Of a stretch of 64,000 nt of DNA, positions 43,631 to 52,160 are shown one piece after another (position 1 is the first letter of the stretch; each line of letters starts with the position of its first letter). The notes under the pieces were generated by a model, which saw only the letters and a list, made by a program, of their open reading frames with translations, searched no databases and was not told the origin of the DNA. Position numbers and translations under genes: made by a program. The DNA comes from Bacteroidaceae bacterium (lineage in GTDB: Bacteria; Bacteroidota; Bacteroidia; Bacteroidales; Bacteroidaceae). The DNA is taken from NCBI GenBank assembly GCA_016291905.1, contig JAEEZS010000005.1, forward strand, positions 1 through 64,000. Direction: 5' to 3'.

Positions 43631-46150
43631 ATGGCAACAACAAACGGTTTTTTTCCGCGAAGGTCGGAGTCGGCTCCGATGATTTATGCGTATGAGGACA
43701 AGTACGACCCTCATCTGAAAGGACTGCTGAAGGTGGGCTATACCACCATTGGCGTGCAGGAACGTGTGCGCCAGCAGTACAACATCGTGCGTCCAGGCGA
43801 ACCGCCTTATCGCATCGTGGCAGAGGAGAGCGCCATGCGGCAGGACGGCACTTCGTTTATGGACCACGAGGTGCACCGTCAACTGCTGAAGATGGGTTGC
43901 CGGCACATTGAGGGCGAGTGGTATCGCTGCACTCCCCAGCAAGTAAGGGCAGCCATCGTTGCCGTCAGGGAGCGGATGGAAGTGGCATGGACGCGAGACA
44001 AGGATTTCGGTATGCGTCCAGAACAGGAACGGGCTGTTGATAAGACGGCTGCCTATTTTGAAAGCTATGCCTCGGAACAGGGCCGCACACCTCACTTCCT
44101 CTGGAATTGCAAGATGCGTTTCGGCAAGACCTTCACCACCTATCAGTTGGCGAAGCGAATGGGGTGGACACGGATGTTGGTGCTGACCTTTAAACCCGCT
44201 GTGGCGCAAGCCTGGGAGGAAGACCTGATGACACATGTGGACTTCGACGGCTGGCAGTTTGTAGCGCGAAGCCCTGAAGCCACCATCGACTACCAGTTTG
44301 AACATGCCGATAAAACGAAACCCATCGTGTTGTTCGGCTCGTTTCAGGATTTTCTTGGCAAGAACACGGCCAACGGCGGCATGAGGCTGAAACACGAATG
44401 GGCAAGGGAGTTCAACTGGGACTGCATAGTGCTTGACGAATACCACTATGGGGCATGGCGTGAGAATGCCCGCGAACTGATAGGCATCAGCGAAGACCTG
44501 AGCAGCGAGATAGAGAATCCAGACTATTTCGACGAAGAACTGATACCCATTACCTCGAACCACTATCTCTACCTGTCAGGCACGCCATTCCGTGCGATGG
44601 CTTCAGGCGAGTTTATTGAGGAACAAATATACAACTGGACCTATTCCGATGAACAAAAGGCCAAAGAGGAGTGGGGCGACAAGCCCGACAATCCCTATGC
44701 ATCGTTGCCCAAGATGGTGTTGCTGACTTACCAGCTGCCCAAAGAGATTATCCGTGTGGCCGAGGAGGGAGAGTTTGACGAATTCGACCTGAACTCGTTT
44801 TTCGAGGCTGTCGGCAATGGGGAGGATGCTGTGTTCAAACATCACGACGAGGTGCAGAAATGGCTTGATATGTTGCGAGGGCAGTATCTGCCAACGTCTA
44901 TCACCGACCTGCGTGCAGGCAACAGAAAGCCACCCTTACCCTTCCTCAACGGCGACCTTTATACAAACATGAACCACACGCTGTGGTTCCTGCCCAATGT
45001 GGCTTCGTGTTATGCCATGCGTAATCTGCTGACAGAACTGCAAAACACGTTCTACCACGACTATCGGGTGGTGGTGTGTGCTGGTGCTCGAGCAGGAATA
45101 GGCCAACAGGCGCTGCCCCCTGTGGAAATGGCGATGTCGCACCCTGACCCGCTGCATTGCAAGACCATCACCCTCACGTGTGGCAAACTGACGACGGGTG
45201 TCACTGTCCGTCCGTGGACAGGCATCTTCATGCTTCGTGACACCTCATCGCCAGAAACCTACTTCCAGTCGGCTTTTCGCGTACAGTCGCCTTGGACCAT
45301 CACCAACAGCGACGGCTTGCATCCGAATAAGGTGGAGATTATGAAGGAAGTGTGTTATGTGTTTGACTTTTCGCCCAACAGGGCTCTGCGGAAAGTGGCA
45401 GACTACTCTTGTCAGTTGAATGTGGACGAAGGAAATCCAGAAAAGTGTGTCGATGACTTCATCAAGTTTCTGCCTGTGCTCTGCTATGAAAACGGTGTGA
45501 TGAAGGCTCTAAATGCCAGCGACGTACTGGATATGGCAATGAACAACACCTCGGCAACGCTGCTGGCTCGCAGATGGGAAAGTGCTTTGCTGGTGAATGT
45601 GGATAACTTCACATTGGAGCGTTTGCTGAATAATCCGCAGGCAATGGCCGCATTGATGAAGATAGAGGGCTTTCGTTCGCTCAATAACGATATTCAGACT
45701 ATTATCAACAAGACAGGTGCAATAAAGAAAAAGCGCAAGGAAAACGAAGATGGCCTTTCAACCCGTCAGAAGAAGGAACTGTCGGCTGCTGAGAAGGAGA
45801 TTAAGAGCAAGCGCAAGCAGATACAGGAGAAACTGATGAAGTTTGCCACACGCATTCCTATTTTTATGTATCTGACGGACTATCGTGAATACTCGCTGAA
45901 AGACGTCATCCTACAACTGGAACCCATGTTGTTTGAGCGTGTGACGGGCCTGACCAAGCAAGACTTTGCGCTGCTCGTGAGTCTAAACGTGTTCAACGAA
46001 GCCCTGATGAATGATGCCGTTTACAAGTTTAAGCGCTACGAGGATAGCAGTCTGACTTACGCAGGCATCGACCGTCACGAAGGGGAACGGTTGGTCGGAG
46101 GATACAGCACCGTCATCACCCAAGAGGAGTATTTAACAAGTCAATCATAA
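43631..46150 (+). CDS. GIY-YIG (T5orf172/MUG113-like) nuclease fused to an SF2 helicase
   Basis: The N-terminal ~110 residues read IYAYEDKYDPHLKGLLKVGY, then ERVRQQ and DHEVHRQL, the tyrosine, Arg and acidic elements of the T5orf172/GIY-YIG class. An SF2 helicase core follows: KMRFGKT at 161-167, DEYH at 269-272, SGTPF at 316-320 and QSAFRVQ from 546. A Lys-rich coiled stretch lies near 700-740. This is a plausible restriction subunit for the neighbouring methyltransferases, with translocase and nuclease in one chain of 839 residues. Nuclease activity is inferred. Confidence 0.82.
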   Translation: MATTNGFFPRRSESAPMIYAYEDKYDPHLKGLLKVGYTTIGVQERVRQQYNIVRPGEPPYRIVAEESAMRQDGTSFMDHEVHRQLLKMGCRHIEGEWYRCTPQQVRAAIVAVRERMEVAWTRDKDFGMRPEQERAVDKTAAYFESYASEQGRTPHFLWNCKMRFGKTFTTYQLAKRMGWTRMLVLTFKPAVAQAWEEDLMTHVDFDGWQFVARSPEATIDYQFEHADKTKPIVLFGSFQDFLGKNTANGGMRLKHEWAREFNWDCIVLDEYHYGAWRENARELIGISEDLSSEIENPDYFDEELIPITSNHYLYLSGTPFRAMASGEFIEEQIYNWTYSDEQKAKEEWGDKPDNPYASLPKMVLLTYQLPKEIIRVAEEGEFDEFDLNSFFEAVGNGEDAVFKHHDEVQKWLDMLRGQYLPTSITDLRAGNRKPPLPFLNGDLYTNMNHTLWFLPNVASCYAMRNLLTELQNTFYHDYRVVVCAGARAGIGQQALPPVEMAMSHPDPLHCKTITLTCGKLTTGVTVRPWTGIFMLRDTSSPETYFQSAFRVQSPWTITNSDGLHPNKVEIMKEVCYVFDFSPNRALRKVADYSCQLNVDEGNPEKCVDDFIKFLPVLCYENGVMKALNASDVLDMAMNNTSATLLARRWESALLVNVDNFTLERLLNNPQAMAALMKIEGFRSLNNDIQTIINKTGAIKKKRKENEDGLSTRQKKELSAAEKEIKSKRKQIQEKLMKFATRIPIFMYLTDYREYSLKDVILQLEPMLFERVTGLTKQDFALLVSLNVFNEALMNDAVYKFKRYEDSSLTYAGIDRHEGERLVGGYSTVITQEEYLTSQS

Positions 46151-46154
46151 CGAT

Positions 46155-47090
46155 ATGGCAACCTACGCGATATATAACTATCAGTTCGAAAAGATAGTGC
46201 ATTCGGCCTACAAGCAACTTGAGATTGAAGGATTTCCTTCGCGAAGTTGTACGGAGGAAGAATGGGAGAAAAGGTTGGAGCTATTTAGGGAATTCTTTCG
46301 GATGGATAAGCCGCTTGAAGAACGCACACTTACCTTCGGACGGTCCACCTATGTCTATGACGTTATTTTCAATGATTTGCACATAGCCATAATGAAATTA
46401 GGCAGACCGTCGAAAAAATCCATGTCAGACGCTCGCCTTAATGACTATCAAGTAACGGACTATCCCTGGTGTTATGTGGTATGGGATAATCGCGATGGAA
46501 TACAGCGGATGCTGATAGAACAAAAACCGAGTGCCTGGAGTAACACAAAAACGACCACAGGGACAAAGAAGGTTGCAAATGCCTTAAAAAAAATCATTGA
46601 CGAATGGCTTTCAAAGACGCATGGGATGCACTTTAATTACGGAGATGGCCCAGTTTTCAAATCGGATGATTTTTGGGCCTATGTAAAGCGCTATCCACAA
46701 GGATTCTCTCGAGTTCATTTTTCGTTTCCTCCTCCTAATTTGGGTCGGTTGATGAATTTAGCCGATAACATTGCTGGAATACGTTCTGAAACAAACGGTA
46801 GTTTTGACGCTGATATAAAGGCTGTGAAAGATGGAGTGCTTACGCTGCTTCCTGAGAATCCGCAGACGAAATCCCTTGTGGATTTGAGCTCTGCAAGTGG
46901 CTCCGAAATAAAGGCTTATCCTAAAGGTGGGTATACGATGATAAGAATATCAGGCGATAATCTGGAAAATGACGTGGGGGTGGAAATTCCTGATGCCATG
47001 ATACCCATTCTCAACTCTAAATCGTTGTTTAGTCATAACGACCTTGAAAGATTCATTGAAATACTAAATAGCGTAAAGGATTTGTATTAA
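46155..47090 (+). CDS. Unrecognised protein of the restriction-type island
   Basis: The 311 residues match no family I recognise. The start is 5 bp after the helicase stop, so it belongs to the same transcript. The central segment DYPWCYVVWDNRDGIQRMLI with EQKP has an Asp/Glu-x-Lys spacing reminiscent of PD-(D/E)xK-like or phage-defence sensor proteins, but I cannot confirm a catalytic site. The rest is mixed alpha/beta with no membrane segment. The gene is A/T-richer than the flanking carbohydrate genes. Confidence 0.7.
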   Translation: MATYAIYNYQFEKIVHSAYKQLEIEGFPSRSCTEEEWEKRLELFREFFRMDKPLEERTLTFGRSTYVYDVIFNDLHIAIMKLGRPSKKSMSDARLNDYQVTDYPWCYVVWDNRDGIQRMLIEQKPSAWSNTKTTTGTKKVANALKKIIDEWLSKTHGMHFNYGDGPVFKSDDFWAYVKRYPQGFSRVHFSFPPPNLGRLMNLADNIAGIRSETNGSFDADIKAVKDGVLTLLPENPQTKSLVDLSSASGSEIKAYPKGGYTMIRISGDNLENDVGVEIPDAMIPILNSKSLFSHNDLERFIEILNSVKDLY

Positions 47091-47094
47091 CTGA

Positions 47095-48267
47095 ATGTAC
47101 GGGAAGTTAAGTGCGGATGAAAAGTTAAACATGCGAGAGCGCTATAGGAGTAACTCCCTGTATGTAGTTCTTCATTCTCCCCTGTGGCGACGGCAGATAG
47201 ATGACCTTTCGCCTGAAGAGGTTTGGACTGAAGCAAACCAACTTGCCACGAACTTACGGTCAGGAAATGATACCGACGATGTAAAAATGAGGGTTCAAGA
47301 TTCGTTTTCTGACTTATGTGAACGGTATTCATCGTTTGAGCAAGAAGAGGGAGAGATAACGAAAAGAACTTCAGACCAATCAATACACTCTGCCATGATG
47401 GTGTCATTGGTTGCCTTCCTACTTCTTGCCAATACTTACCCAGAAGCAACAAACCATCCGTATCGCACTATTTGCCAAGAGATTTTTGAAATAATAAGTG
47501 CTATTCCTGATTGTCAAGATCTCTATGAAGAAGTAAGAAAAAGCGAGGACGAAAAAGAAACACAGAACAAGTTTATAGAAGTAGCAGACTTCATTGAAGA
47601 AATAGCCATACAAGATAGTGACCCCACCCCCTCGCAGAAAAAGAAGGTGCAACAGTTTGCAGAAATCTTCGTTGAAGAAGTATCAAAATGTGAGTTAAAA
47701 ACAATGATATATAGTGCTGAATTGTTCTCAAGGGCTAACGATAAATGCGACTATTGTGTTCAACCACAGCTTGACATCCTTCGCGAGAGAATAGATGAAA
47801 AGAGAAAAGGAATGCCACTGACGAAACAAGAGTCAGAATCCATAAAACAAAAAAGGAATGCGTTGCTTGAAAACAGCAGAATACTAAATCTTGAGCCCCG
47901 TGGAAATAAAATAGATGTTTATAACTTGTATTGTTTTATTGAGACACACTTTGTAAATTATATTTCTTATAAATATCAGTGGGCGGCCTTGCGATACTTT
48001 CTGATTCACCATGATTTATTAAAGGCATCTTCGGTAGAAGATTTTGTTTCGCTAATGAACCGAAAAGAGTGGTTTAGTCATGTTGAAAAGACATGTGAGG
48101 CTAACGAAATAAACACCTATAATTTCTTAATGGGAAATAGAGCTAGTCAATGGATGGAATGTCCGATTCCAGAAGGAAGCAGAGCTACCCAAAAAAGCAT
48201 AAGAAATATCTATACAGCCTACAATAACTTAGAATTATTTAAAGACGAATTAGGACTTGAAAACTGA
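47095..48267 (+). CDS. Unrecognised largely helical protein of the island
   Basis: 390 residues with no recognised domain. The sequence is rich in Glu/Lys and predicted-looking helices (EKETQNKFIEVADFIEEIAI). One hydrophobic run (MMVSLVAFLLLANTY, about residues 100-115) could be buried or membrane-associated. CDYC occurs near residue 220. It starts 4 bp after the previous stop. Together with its neighbour it may be an accessory or effector of the restriction-type system. It is low in G+C. Confidence 0.7.
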   Translation: MYGKLSADEKLNMRERYRSNSLYVVLHSPLWRRQIDDLSPEEVWTEANQLATNLRSGNDTDDVKMRVQDSFSDLCERYSSFEQEEGEITKRTSDQSIHSAMMVSLVAFLLLANTYPEATNHPYRTICQEIFEIISAIPDCQDLYEEVRKSEDEKETQNKFIEVADFIEEIAIQDSDPTPSQKKKVQQFAEIFVEEVSKCELKTMIYSAELFSRANDKCDYCVQPQLDILRERIDEKRKGMPLTKQESESIKQKRNALLENSRILNLEPRGNKIDVYNLYCFIETHFVNYISYKYQWAALRYFLIHHDLLKASSVEDFVSLMNRKEWFSHVEKTCEANEINTYNFLMGNRASQWMECPIPEGSRATQKSIRNIYTAYNNLELFKDELGLEN

Positions 48268-48305
48268 TTTTTCAGTCCGTTTTTCAGTATTTTTCAGTAA
48301 ACATT

Positions 48306-48353
48306 AGCATTCTTCAGTATCGCGATAGCGAATGAGGAATGCTTTTCTTTTTC
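48306..48353 (+). terminator. Terminator after the island genes
   Basis: A 7-bp stem (AGCATTC/GAATGCT) with an inner ATCGCGAT and a T-rich tail lies 40 bp past the stop at 48267. Confidence 0.55.
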
Positions 48354-48365
48354 TATTTTACCTTT

Positions 48366-48407
48366 GCCCTGCAACTGCATCGGTTACGAGCCGGCTGTAG
48401 GGCTTTT
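48366..48407. other. Hairpin with CTGCATCGGTT, copy 2
   Basis: GCCCTGCA (48366-48373) pairs with TGTAGGGC (48396-48403), one mismatch, followed by TTTT. The CTGCATCGGTT and GGGCTTT parts match copy 1 at 40653-40690 in the same orientation. Confidence 0.5.
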
Positions 48408-48465
48408 CATTTTTGCTTTCAAGCGGCAGAATAGCTTGGTGGTAAAATGCCCCCAACCTCGGCAG

Positions 48466-48473
48466 TACCTTTG
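48466..48473 (+). promoter_or_regulatory. -7 box for the WYL-type fragment and downstream genes
   Basis: TACCTTTG matches TAnnTTTG, 33 bp before the ATG at 48507. Confidence 0.6.
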
Positions 48474-48506
48474 CAGCGACAATAAAAAAAGGAAAGAAAA
48501 CAACGC

Positions 48507-48821
48507 ATGAGCAGAATGAACTTCATAAAGGATGGCTTCTGGTTCGGCGAGCAGCTTGCAAGCTCGCTGGACAAAGACGGCATCACTAGAAGCGAACTGG
48601 CTCAGCGTTGGGTGACGTCGGATTTGGAGGACGACAGGCGTAGCTTCTCCCGCGATGTGTTTCGAAATATCCGTCAGTCAGCAGAAGAACTTTTCGGCTG
48701 CAACTTCATTTGCAATAAGCAGACAAACCGCTGGAAAGTTGAAGGAAATGACACGGACGAGGAACGGTTTGTGAGGAAGGTGCAAGCGTTGAAGGAGTTT
48801 ATGAGATTATTACATCTATAA
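48507..48821 (+). CDS. N-terminal winged-helix part of a WYL-type regulator
   Basis: 104 residues. GITRSELAQRWVTSDLEDDR, SFSRDVFRNIRQSAEELFGC and NKQTNRWKVEG match the N-terminal HTH region of Bacteroidetes WYL regulators (residues 10-80 of a usual ~300). The WYL ligand domain is absent, and the end RKVQALKEFMRLLHL does not continue into one. It may be a decayed regulator or a short standalone one. It has its own promoter. Confidence 0.6.
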   Translation: MSRMNFIKDGFWFGEQLASSLDKDGITRSELAQRWVTSDLEDDRRSFSRDVFRNIRQSAEELFGCNFICNKQTNRWKVEGNDTDEERFVRKVQALKEFMRLLHL

Positions 48822-48846
48822 AATTATAAAATAAATAGTTGAGAAT

Positions 48847-49146
48847 ATGAAAACTAAACATTACAAAGAAGCCATTGTGGATTTGTTTATGCTTGTGCGT
48901 GATGAACCGACGCGCCGCAAGTTGTTCGACCTTTTGAGTAATTTGGAGGACGAGTACCGTGCCGTTTTGGCGGTGGAGTTGCGAAAATTCCTGTTGACGG
49001 GACGCGATACCCTTTGGCTCAAGAGCCGCCTGTTACTGCGCTTCTACTGCATTGCCAAACGGATGCTTGGCTACCCAGCCGACGAGACAAATTTCAACCT
49101 CACGATGTACCATTATTTTGAGCAATATAAAGATTCTATTATTTGA
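48847..49146 (+). CDS. Small protein of unknown function
   Basis: 99 residues, helical, with charged and aromatic residues (RDEPTRRKLFDLLSNLEDEY). I recognise no family. It is 25 bp after the WYL-type fragment and 29 bp before the OB-fold-like gene, so probably co-transcribed in the primase cluster. Confidence 0.6.
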   Translation: MKTKHYKEAIVDLFMLVRDEPTRRKLFDLLSNLEDEYRAVLAVELRKFLLTGRDTLWLKSRLLLRFYCIAKRMLGYPADETNFNLTMYHYFEQYKDSII

Positions 49147-49175
49147 TTTATTAACCCCTAAATTCATTCAGTTTT

Positions 49176-49457
49176 ATGCGACTACAAGCAGTTATCAAGA
49201 CAATTGGCGCCCTCAGGGAGGGCGTGAGTAAGACAACCGGCAACCCGTACAAGGCCATGGACATTCTCCTCGAATGGCCTGACGGCGAGCACTACCAACG
49301 CCAGATGGCGACGCTGTCGGGCGTGCATGCCTCGCAGTTCGTAGCCCTGGGATTCCAGACGGGCGACCTCATAGAGGCCGACTTGCAACTGACCACCGAC
49401 AGCTGGGGCGGGCGTGTGTATAACAAGGCCATCCTGCGCGAGGTGAAGCGCGTTTGA
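49176..49457 (+). CDS. DUF3127-like OB-fold protein
   Basis: The 93 residues follow the strand pattern of DUF3127: VIKTIGALREGVSKTTGNPY, ILLEWPDGEHYQRQMATLSG, FQTGDLIEADLQL and WGGRVYNKAILREVKRV. This family is thought to bind single-stranded DNA like small OB folds. Next to a primase that role is plausible. It carries no SSB tail. Confidence 0.65.
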   Translation: MRLQAVIKTIGALREGVSKTTGNPYKAMDILLEWPDGEHYQRQMATLSGVHASQFVALGFQTGDLIEADLQLTTDSWGGRVYNKAILREVKRV

Positions 49458-49495
49458 AAAAAAACATCCTACTAACACTAAAAACGAAAGAAATT

Positions 49496-49819
49496 ATGAA
49501 AAAGCTCATTTTCATTGAACATGCCATCGAGTTGATGGACAAGCTGTCGGACAGCAAGCGAGTGGAAGGTGTTCTGTTCAGGGACCAGAACACGGGTGTG
49601 ATAACCTTCAAGGCGTACAACCGTCTGCCGCGCCGACGGAAGAAGGACCGCCTGGTGTGCCAGCTGGAGCACGGCTGGGTGAGGGAGAGCCCTGAGCGAT
49701 ACAAGTTCTTCTCGTCGGTGAAGAAGTCGCTGGGCGCCGTGCGCGTGAGCATGGCCATGAAGCGCGACCTGGACCGTGCCTCGAGCGAAATCTTCATTGA
49801 GGAAATCACCGAGGCGTAA
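49496..49819 (+). CDS. Small basic protein before the primase
   Basis: The 107 residues begin MKKLIFIEHAIELMDKLSDS and include a basic stretch NRLPRRRKKDRLVC. I do not recognise the family. ATG 49496 is favoured over a TTG at 49454 that overlaps the preceding gene. The primase follows 20 bp after the stop; a nucleic-acid-related role fits charge and context only. Confidence 0.6.
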   Translation: MKKLIFIEHAIELMDKLSDSKRVEGVLFRDQNTGVITFKAYNRLPRRRKKDRLVCQLEHGWVRESPERYKFFSSVKKSLGAVRVSMAMKRDLDRASSEIFIEEITEA

Positions 49820-49839
49820 AAGGGGAGGAGGTGACCATT

Positions 49840-52107
49840 ATGGCGAGATTTGATTTAGGACAGAACATCCGCAACCCCAAGACCGTGCCTGCCACGGTCG
49901 AGGGGTTCTACAAGGCGGCCGATGCCCCTGAGACGGGCCGCATCTGTGGCGAGCTGGCTGACGCGCACGAGGCGCTGATGCGCGGCGAGCTGACGAAGGA
50001 CGAGTATCGCACCATGAAGGCCAGCCTGAAGCTGGGGCTGCCGTTCTACACCCCTCATGCCCACTTTGCGAAAGGCTACAAGAGCAGCGAGGGCGAGCCC
50101 GTGGACTCGGGCAAGGTGGTCATCGACGTGGACGGCTGCGACCACTTCACCCAGCTGTACGAACGGCACCTGAAGGGACGCGAACGGGCGCTGGGCATCA
50201 ACATGGTGAACCGCTCGGTGAGCGGCATGGGCGGCCACGTGCTCTTCGACATCCCTGAGGGGATGACACGGCAGCAGGCGCAGGCGTGGATGGCGCACGA
50301 ACTGGGCAACGTCAGCTACGACAAGGCCGTACACGAGCGCGAAAGGGCCATCTACATCCCCTGCCGCGCGTATATCCTCTACATTGACGACGAGCTGATG
50401 TTCAGCGACACGCTGCATGGGGCAAAGGGAGTGGGCGCGAAGGACCTTAACGACGCCAAGGGTGCCAAAGGCGCGAAGGGCGCGAAGGCTCCACGGCCTT
50501 TCACCCCTGCCGACGAGCGCACGCGCTTCATCGCCCAGGGCGTGATGAGGGAGAAGGGCCTCGAGGCGAAGGACTTCCTCGACGAAGGGGGACGACACAC
50601 CAGCGTGAAGATGTTCCTCAGTGGGGCGACGCCGCTGCTGACCGAGGCCGAGGTGAACGGCGTGCTCCGTGAGCTAATGCCTGACCACTGGGCGGACGAG
50701 AACATCCAGACGCTCGTGGGCGACTTCTACACCAAGTATCACGACCCCACGCAGCGGCTGCTGAAGTACCAGGAGGCGCTGTTCACACAGAGCCGTCGGC
50801 TGGGCGTGGCAGACGAGGAGAGTGGCCTGACAGCCGAGCCGCCTGCCATGCCTGCGAAGCTGCCGAAGCTGATAGCGCTGCTGACGAGCCAGACGCCTGC
50901 TGCCTACAAGGCTGCCGTGGCCCACGCCGTGTTTCCACCGCTGGCCACACACCTGTGCGAGGTACGCTTCCGCTACACCGACCATGTGGAGCACGAGGCG
51001 ACGCTGATGAACTGCCTGATGGCCTCCACGGGTGCCGGCAAGGGGTGCATCGACGAGCCCATCGCCCACATCATGGCCGACATTGAGCGGCGCGACGAAG
51101 AGAACACCCGTCGCGAGGCCGAATGGAAGAAGGACTGCATGCGACGGGGGGCAAACAAGGACAAGCTGCTGCGGCCCGAGGGGCTGGTGATTCAGATCAT
51201 CGACCCTGACATGACCAAGCCGGCATTGGTCACACGCATGGACGAGGCGGAGGGGCACTTCGTGTATGTGAAGCTGAACGAGCTGGACCTCTTTGAGCAA
51301 CTGCGAGGGCAGACGGGCAAGCAGCACTTCCAGCTGATGTGTCTGGCCTTCGACCCTGGCGCCACCTACGGCCAGACGCGCGTGGGCACGCAGAGCGTGA
51401 CGGCACGGCCTCGCTGCCGCTTCAACTGGAACGCCTGCACCACCATTCAGAAGGGGCGTCGCTTCTTCGGCCGTGTGCTGACGGACGGACCCATCTCGCG
51501 CATCAACTTCTGCACCATCCCTGAGGACGAAATAGGCTCCGAGCAGCCCGTCTATGGGCAGTACGACACGGCCTTCGACGAGGCCCTGCGTCCCTACATC
51601 GACAACCTCACGGCAGCCCGTGGGCTGATAGACTGCCCTCAGGCCACACGGCTGGCAAGGAGGCTGCAGCGGGAGTGTGCCGAGTTTGCCCGTCTGTCGC
51701 AGAGCGAGGTCTATTGGAACCTCTCGCACCGTGCTTGTGTGATAGCGTGGCTGAAGGCGTGTGTGCTCTACGTAGCCAACGGGCAGCACTGGGAACGGAA
51801 CATTGAGGATTTTGTGCGCTGGAGCCTGGAGTACGACCTGTGGTGCAAGATGCAGTTCTTCGGCGCCGAGATTGAGCATGCCATGAAGGGCAACGAGCGT
51901 GTGGGCACACGCGGCCCACGCAATCTGCTGGAGCTGCTGCCCACGACCTTCACCCTCGACGATGCCTGCCGTGTGCGCCAGCGTCAGGGGCTCGACAAGG
52001 AGAACACCGCCAAGATGGTCCGCAACTGGAAGAGCCGCGGCTATGTGACTCAGATATCAGATATCAGTTTTCTGAAGAGCGAACGGTTCAGAGGGGTTAG
52101 CGGTTAG
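49840..52107 (+). CDS. BT4734/VirE-type primase-helicase with DUF3987 C-terminus
   Basis: 755 residues. The N-terminal ~200 (DVDGCDHFTQLYERHLKG, VNRSVSGMGGHVLFDIPEG) is the BT4734-like VirE-N domain, related to archaeo-eukaryotic primases. A linker with AKGAKGAKGAK follows, then a DUF3987 helicase-like half with Walker A ASTGAGKG at 395-402. Such genes are common in Bacteroidales accessory regions beside HU-like genes. ATG 49840 has GGGGAGGAGG upstream; GTG 49831 is possible. The last codons (52046-52073) contain the 28-bp repeat also found at 40197. Confidence 0.85.
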   Translation: MARFDLGQNIRNPKTVPATVEGFYKAADAPETGRICGELADAHEALMRGELTKDEYRTMKASLKLGLPFYTPHAHFAKGYKSSEGEPVDSGKVVIDVDGCDHFTQLYERHLKGRERALGINMVNRSVSGMGGHVLFDIPEGMTRQQAQAWMAHELGNVSYDKAVHERERAIYIPCRAYILYIDDELMFSDTLHGAKGVGAKDLNDAKGAKGAKGAKAPRPFTPADERTRFIAQGVMREKGLEAKDFLDEGGRHTSVKMFLSGATPLLTEAEVNGVLRELMPDHWADENIQTLVGDFYTKYHDPTQRLLKYQEALFTQSRRLGVADEESGLTAEPPAMPAKLPKLIALLTSQTPAAYKAAVAHAVFPPLATHLCEVRFRYTDHVEHEATLMNCLMASTGAGKGCIDEPIAHIMADIERRDEENTRREAEWKKDCMRRGANKDKLLRPEGLVIQIIDPDMTKPALVTRMDEAEGHFVYVKLNELDLFEQLRGQTGKQHFQLMCLAFDPGATYGQTRVGTQSVTARPRCRFNWNACTTIQKGRRFFGRVLTDGPISRINFCTIPEDEIGSEQPVYGQYDTAFDEALRPYIDNLTAARGLIDCPQATRLARRLQRECAEFARLSQSEVYWNLSHRACVIAWLKACVLYVANGQHWERNIEDFVRWSLEYDLWCKMQFFGAEIEHAMKGNERVGTRGPRNLLELLPTTFTLDDACRVRQRQGLDKENTAKMVRNWKSRGYVTQISDISFLKSERFRGVSG
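52046..52073 (+). repeat. 28-bp repeat inside the primase 3' end
   Basis: It is identical to 40197-40224 (same orientation) and to the complement of 40400-40427. Here it encodes VTQISDISF near the C-terminus of the primase. Flanking bases beyond TG on the left are unrelated, so the match is at DNA level. Confidence 0.85.
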
Positions 52108-52160
52108 GGGTTAGCGGTTAGCGGTTAACGGTTAGGGGTTAACGGTTAGCGGGTAGGGGT
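52095..52160. repeat. Heptamer array GGTTAGC/GGTTAGG/GGTTAAC
   Basis: About nine 7-bp units lie between and across the ends of the convergent primase and MFS genes and supply both stop codons (52105-52107 and 52146-52148). It resembles a telomere-like repeat but is a simple low-complexity expansion. Confidence 0.75.

Larger units (their letters stand above)
48268..48506. other. Intergenic region between island genes and the WYL-type fragment
   Basis: Repeated TTTTTCAGT units lie at 48270-48300. A hairpin with AGCATTC (48306-48312) and GAATGCT (48337-48343), followed by TTTTCTTTTT, is a likely terminator. A second hairpin (48366-48403) is described separately, and a promoter is at 48466-48473. 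No gene is seen. Confidence 0.55.

Noticed and set aside
43598..44563. 321-codon minus-strand frame opposite the helicase-nuclease
   Set aside because: Antisense to clear GIY-YIG and helicase motifs.
40197..52073. Classical integrative element with integrase
   Set aside because: Direct repeats are present, but there is no integrase, transposase, relaxase or tRNA target in the interval, so only a putative recombination origin is proposed.
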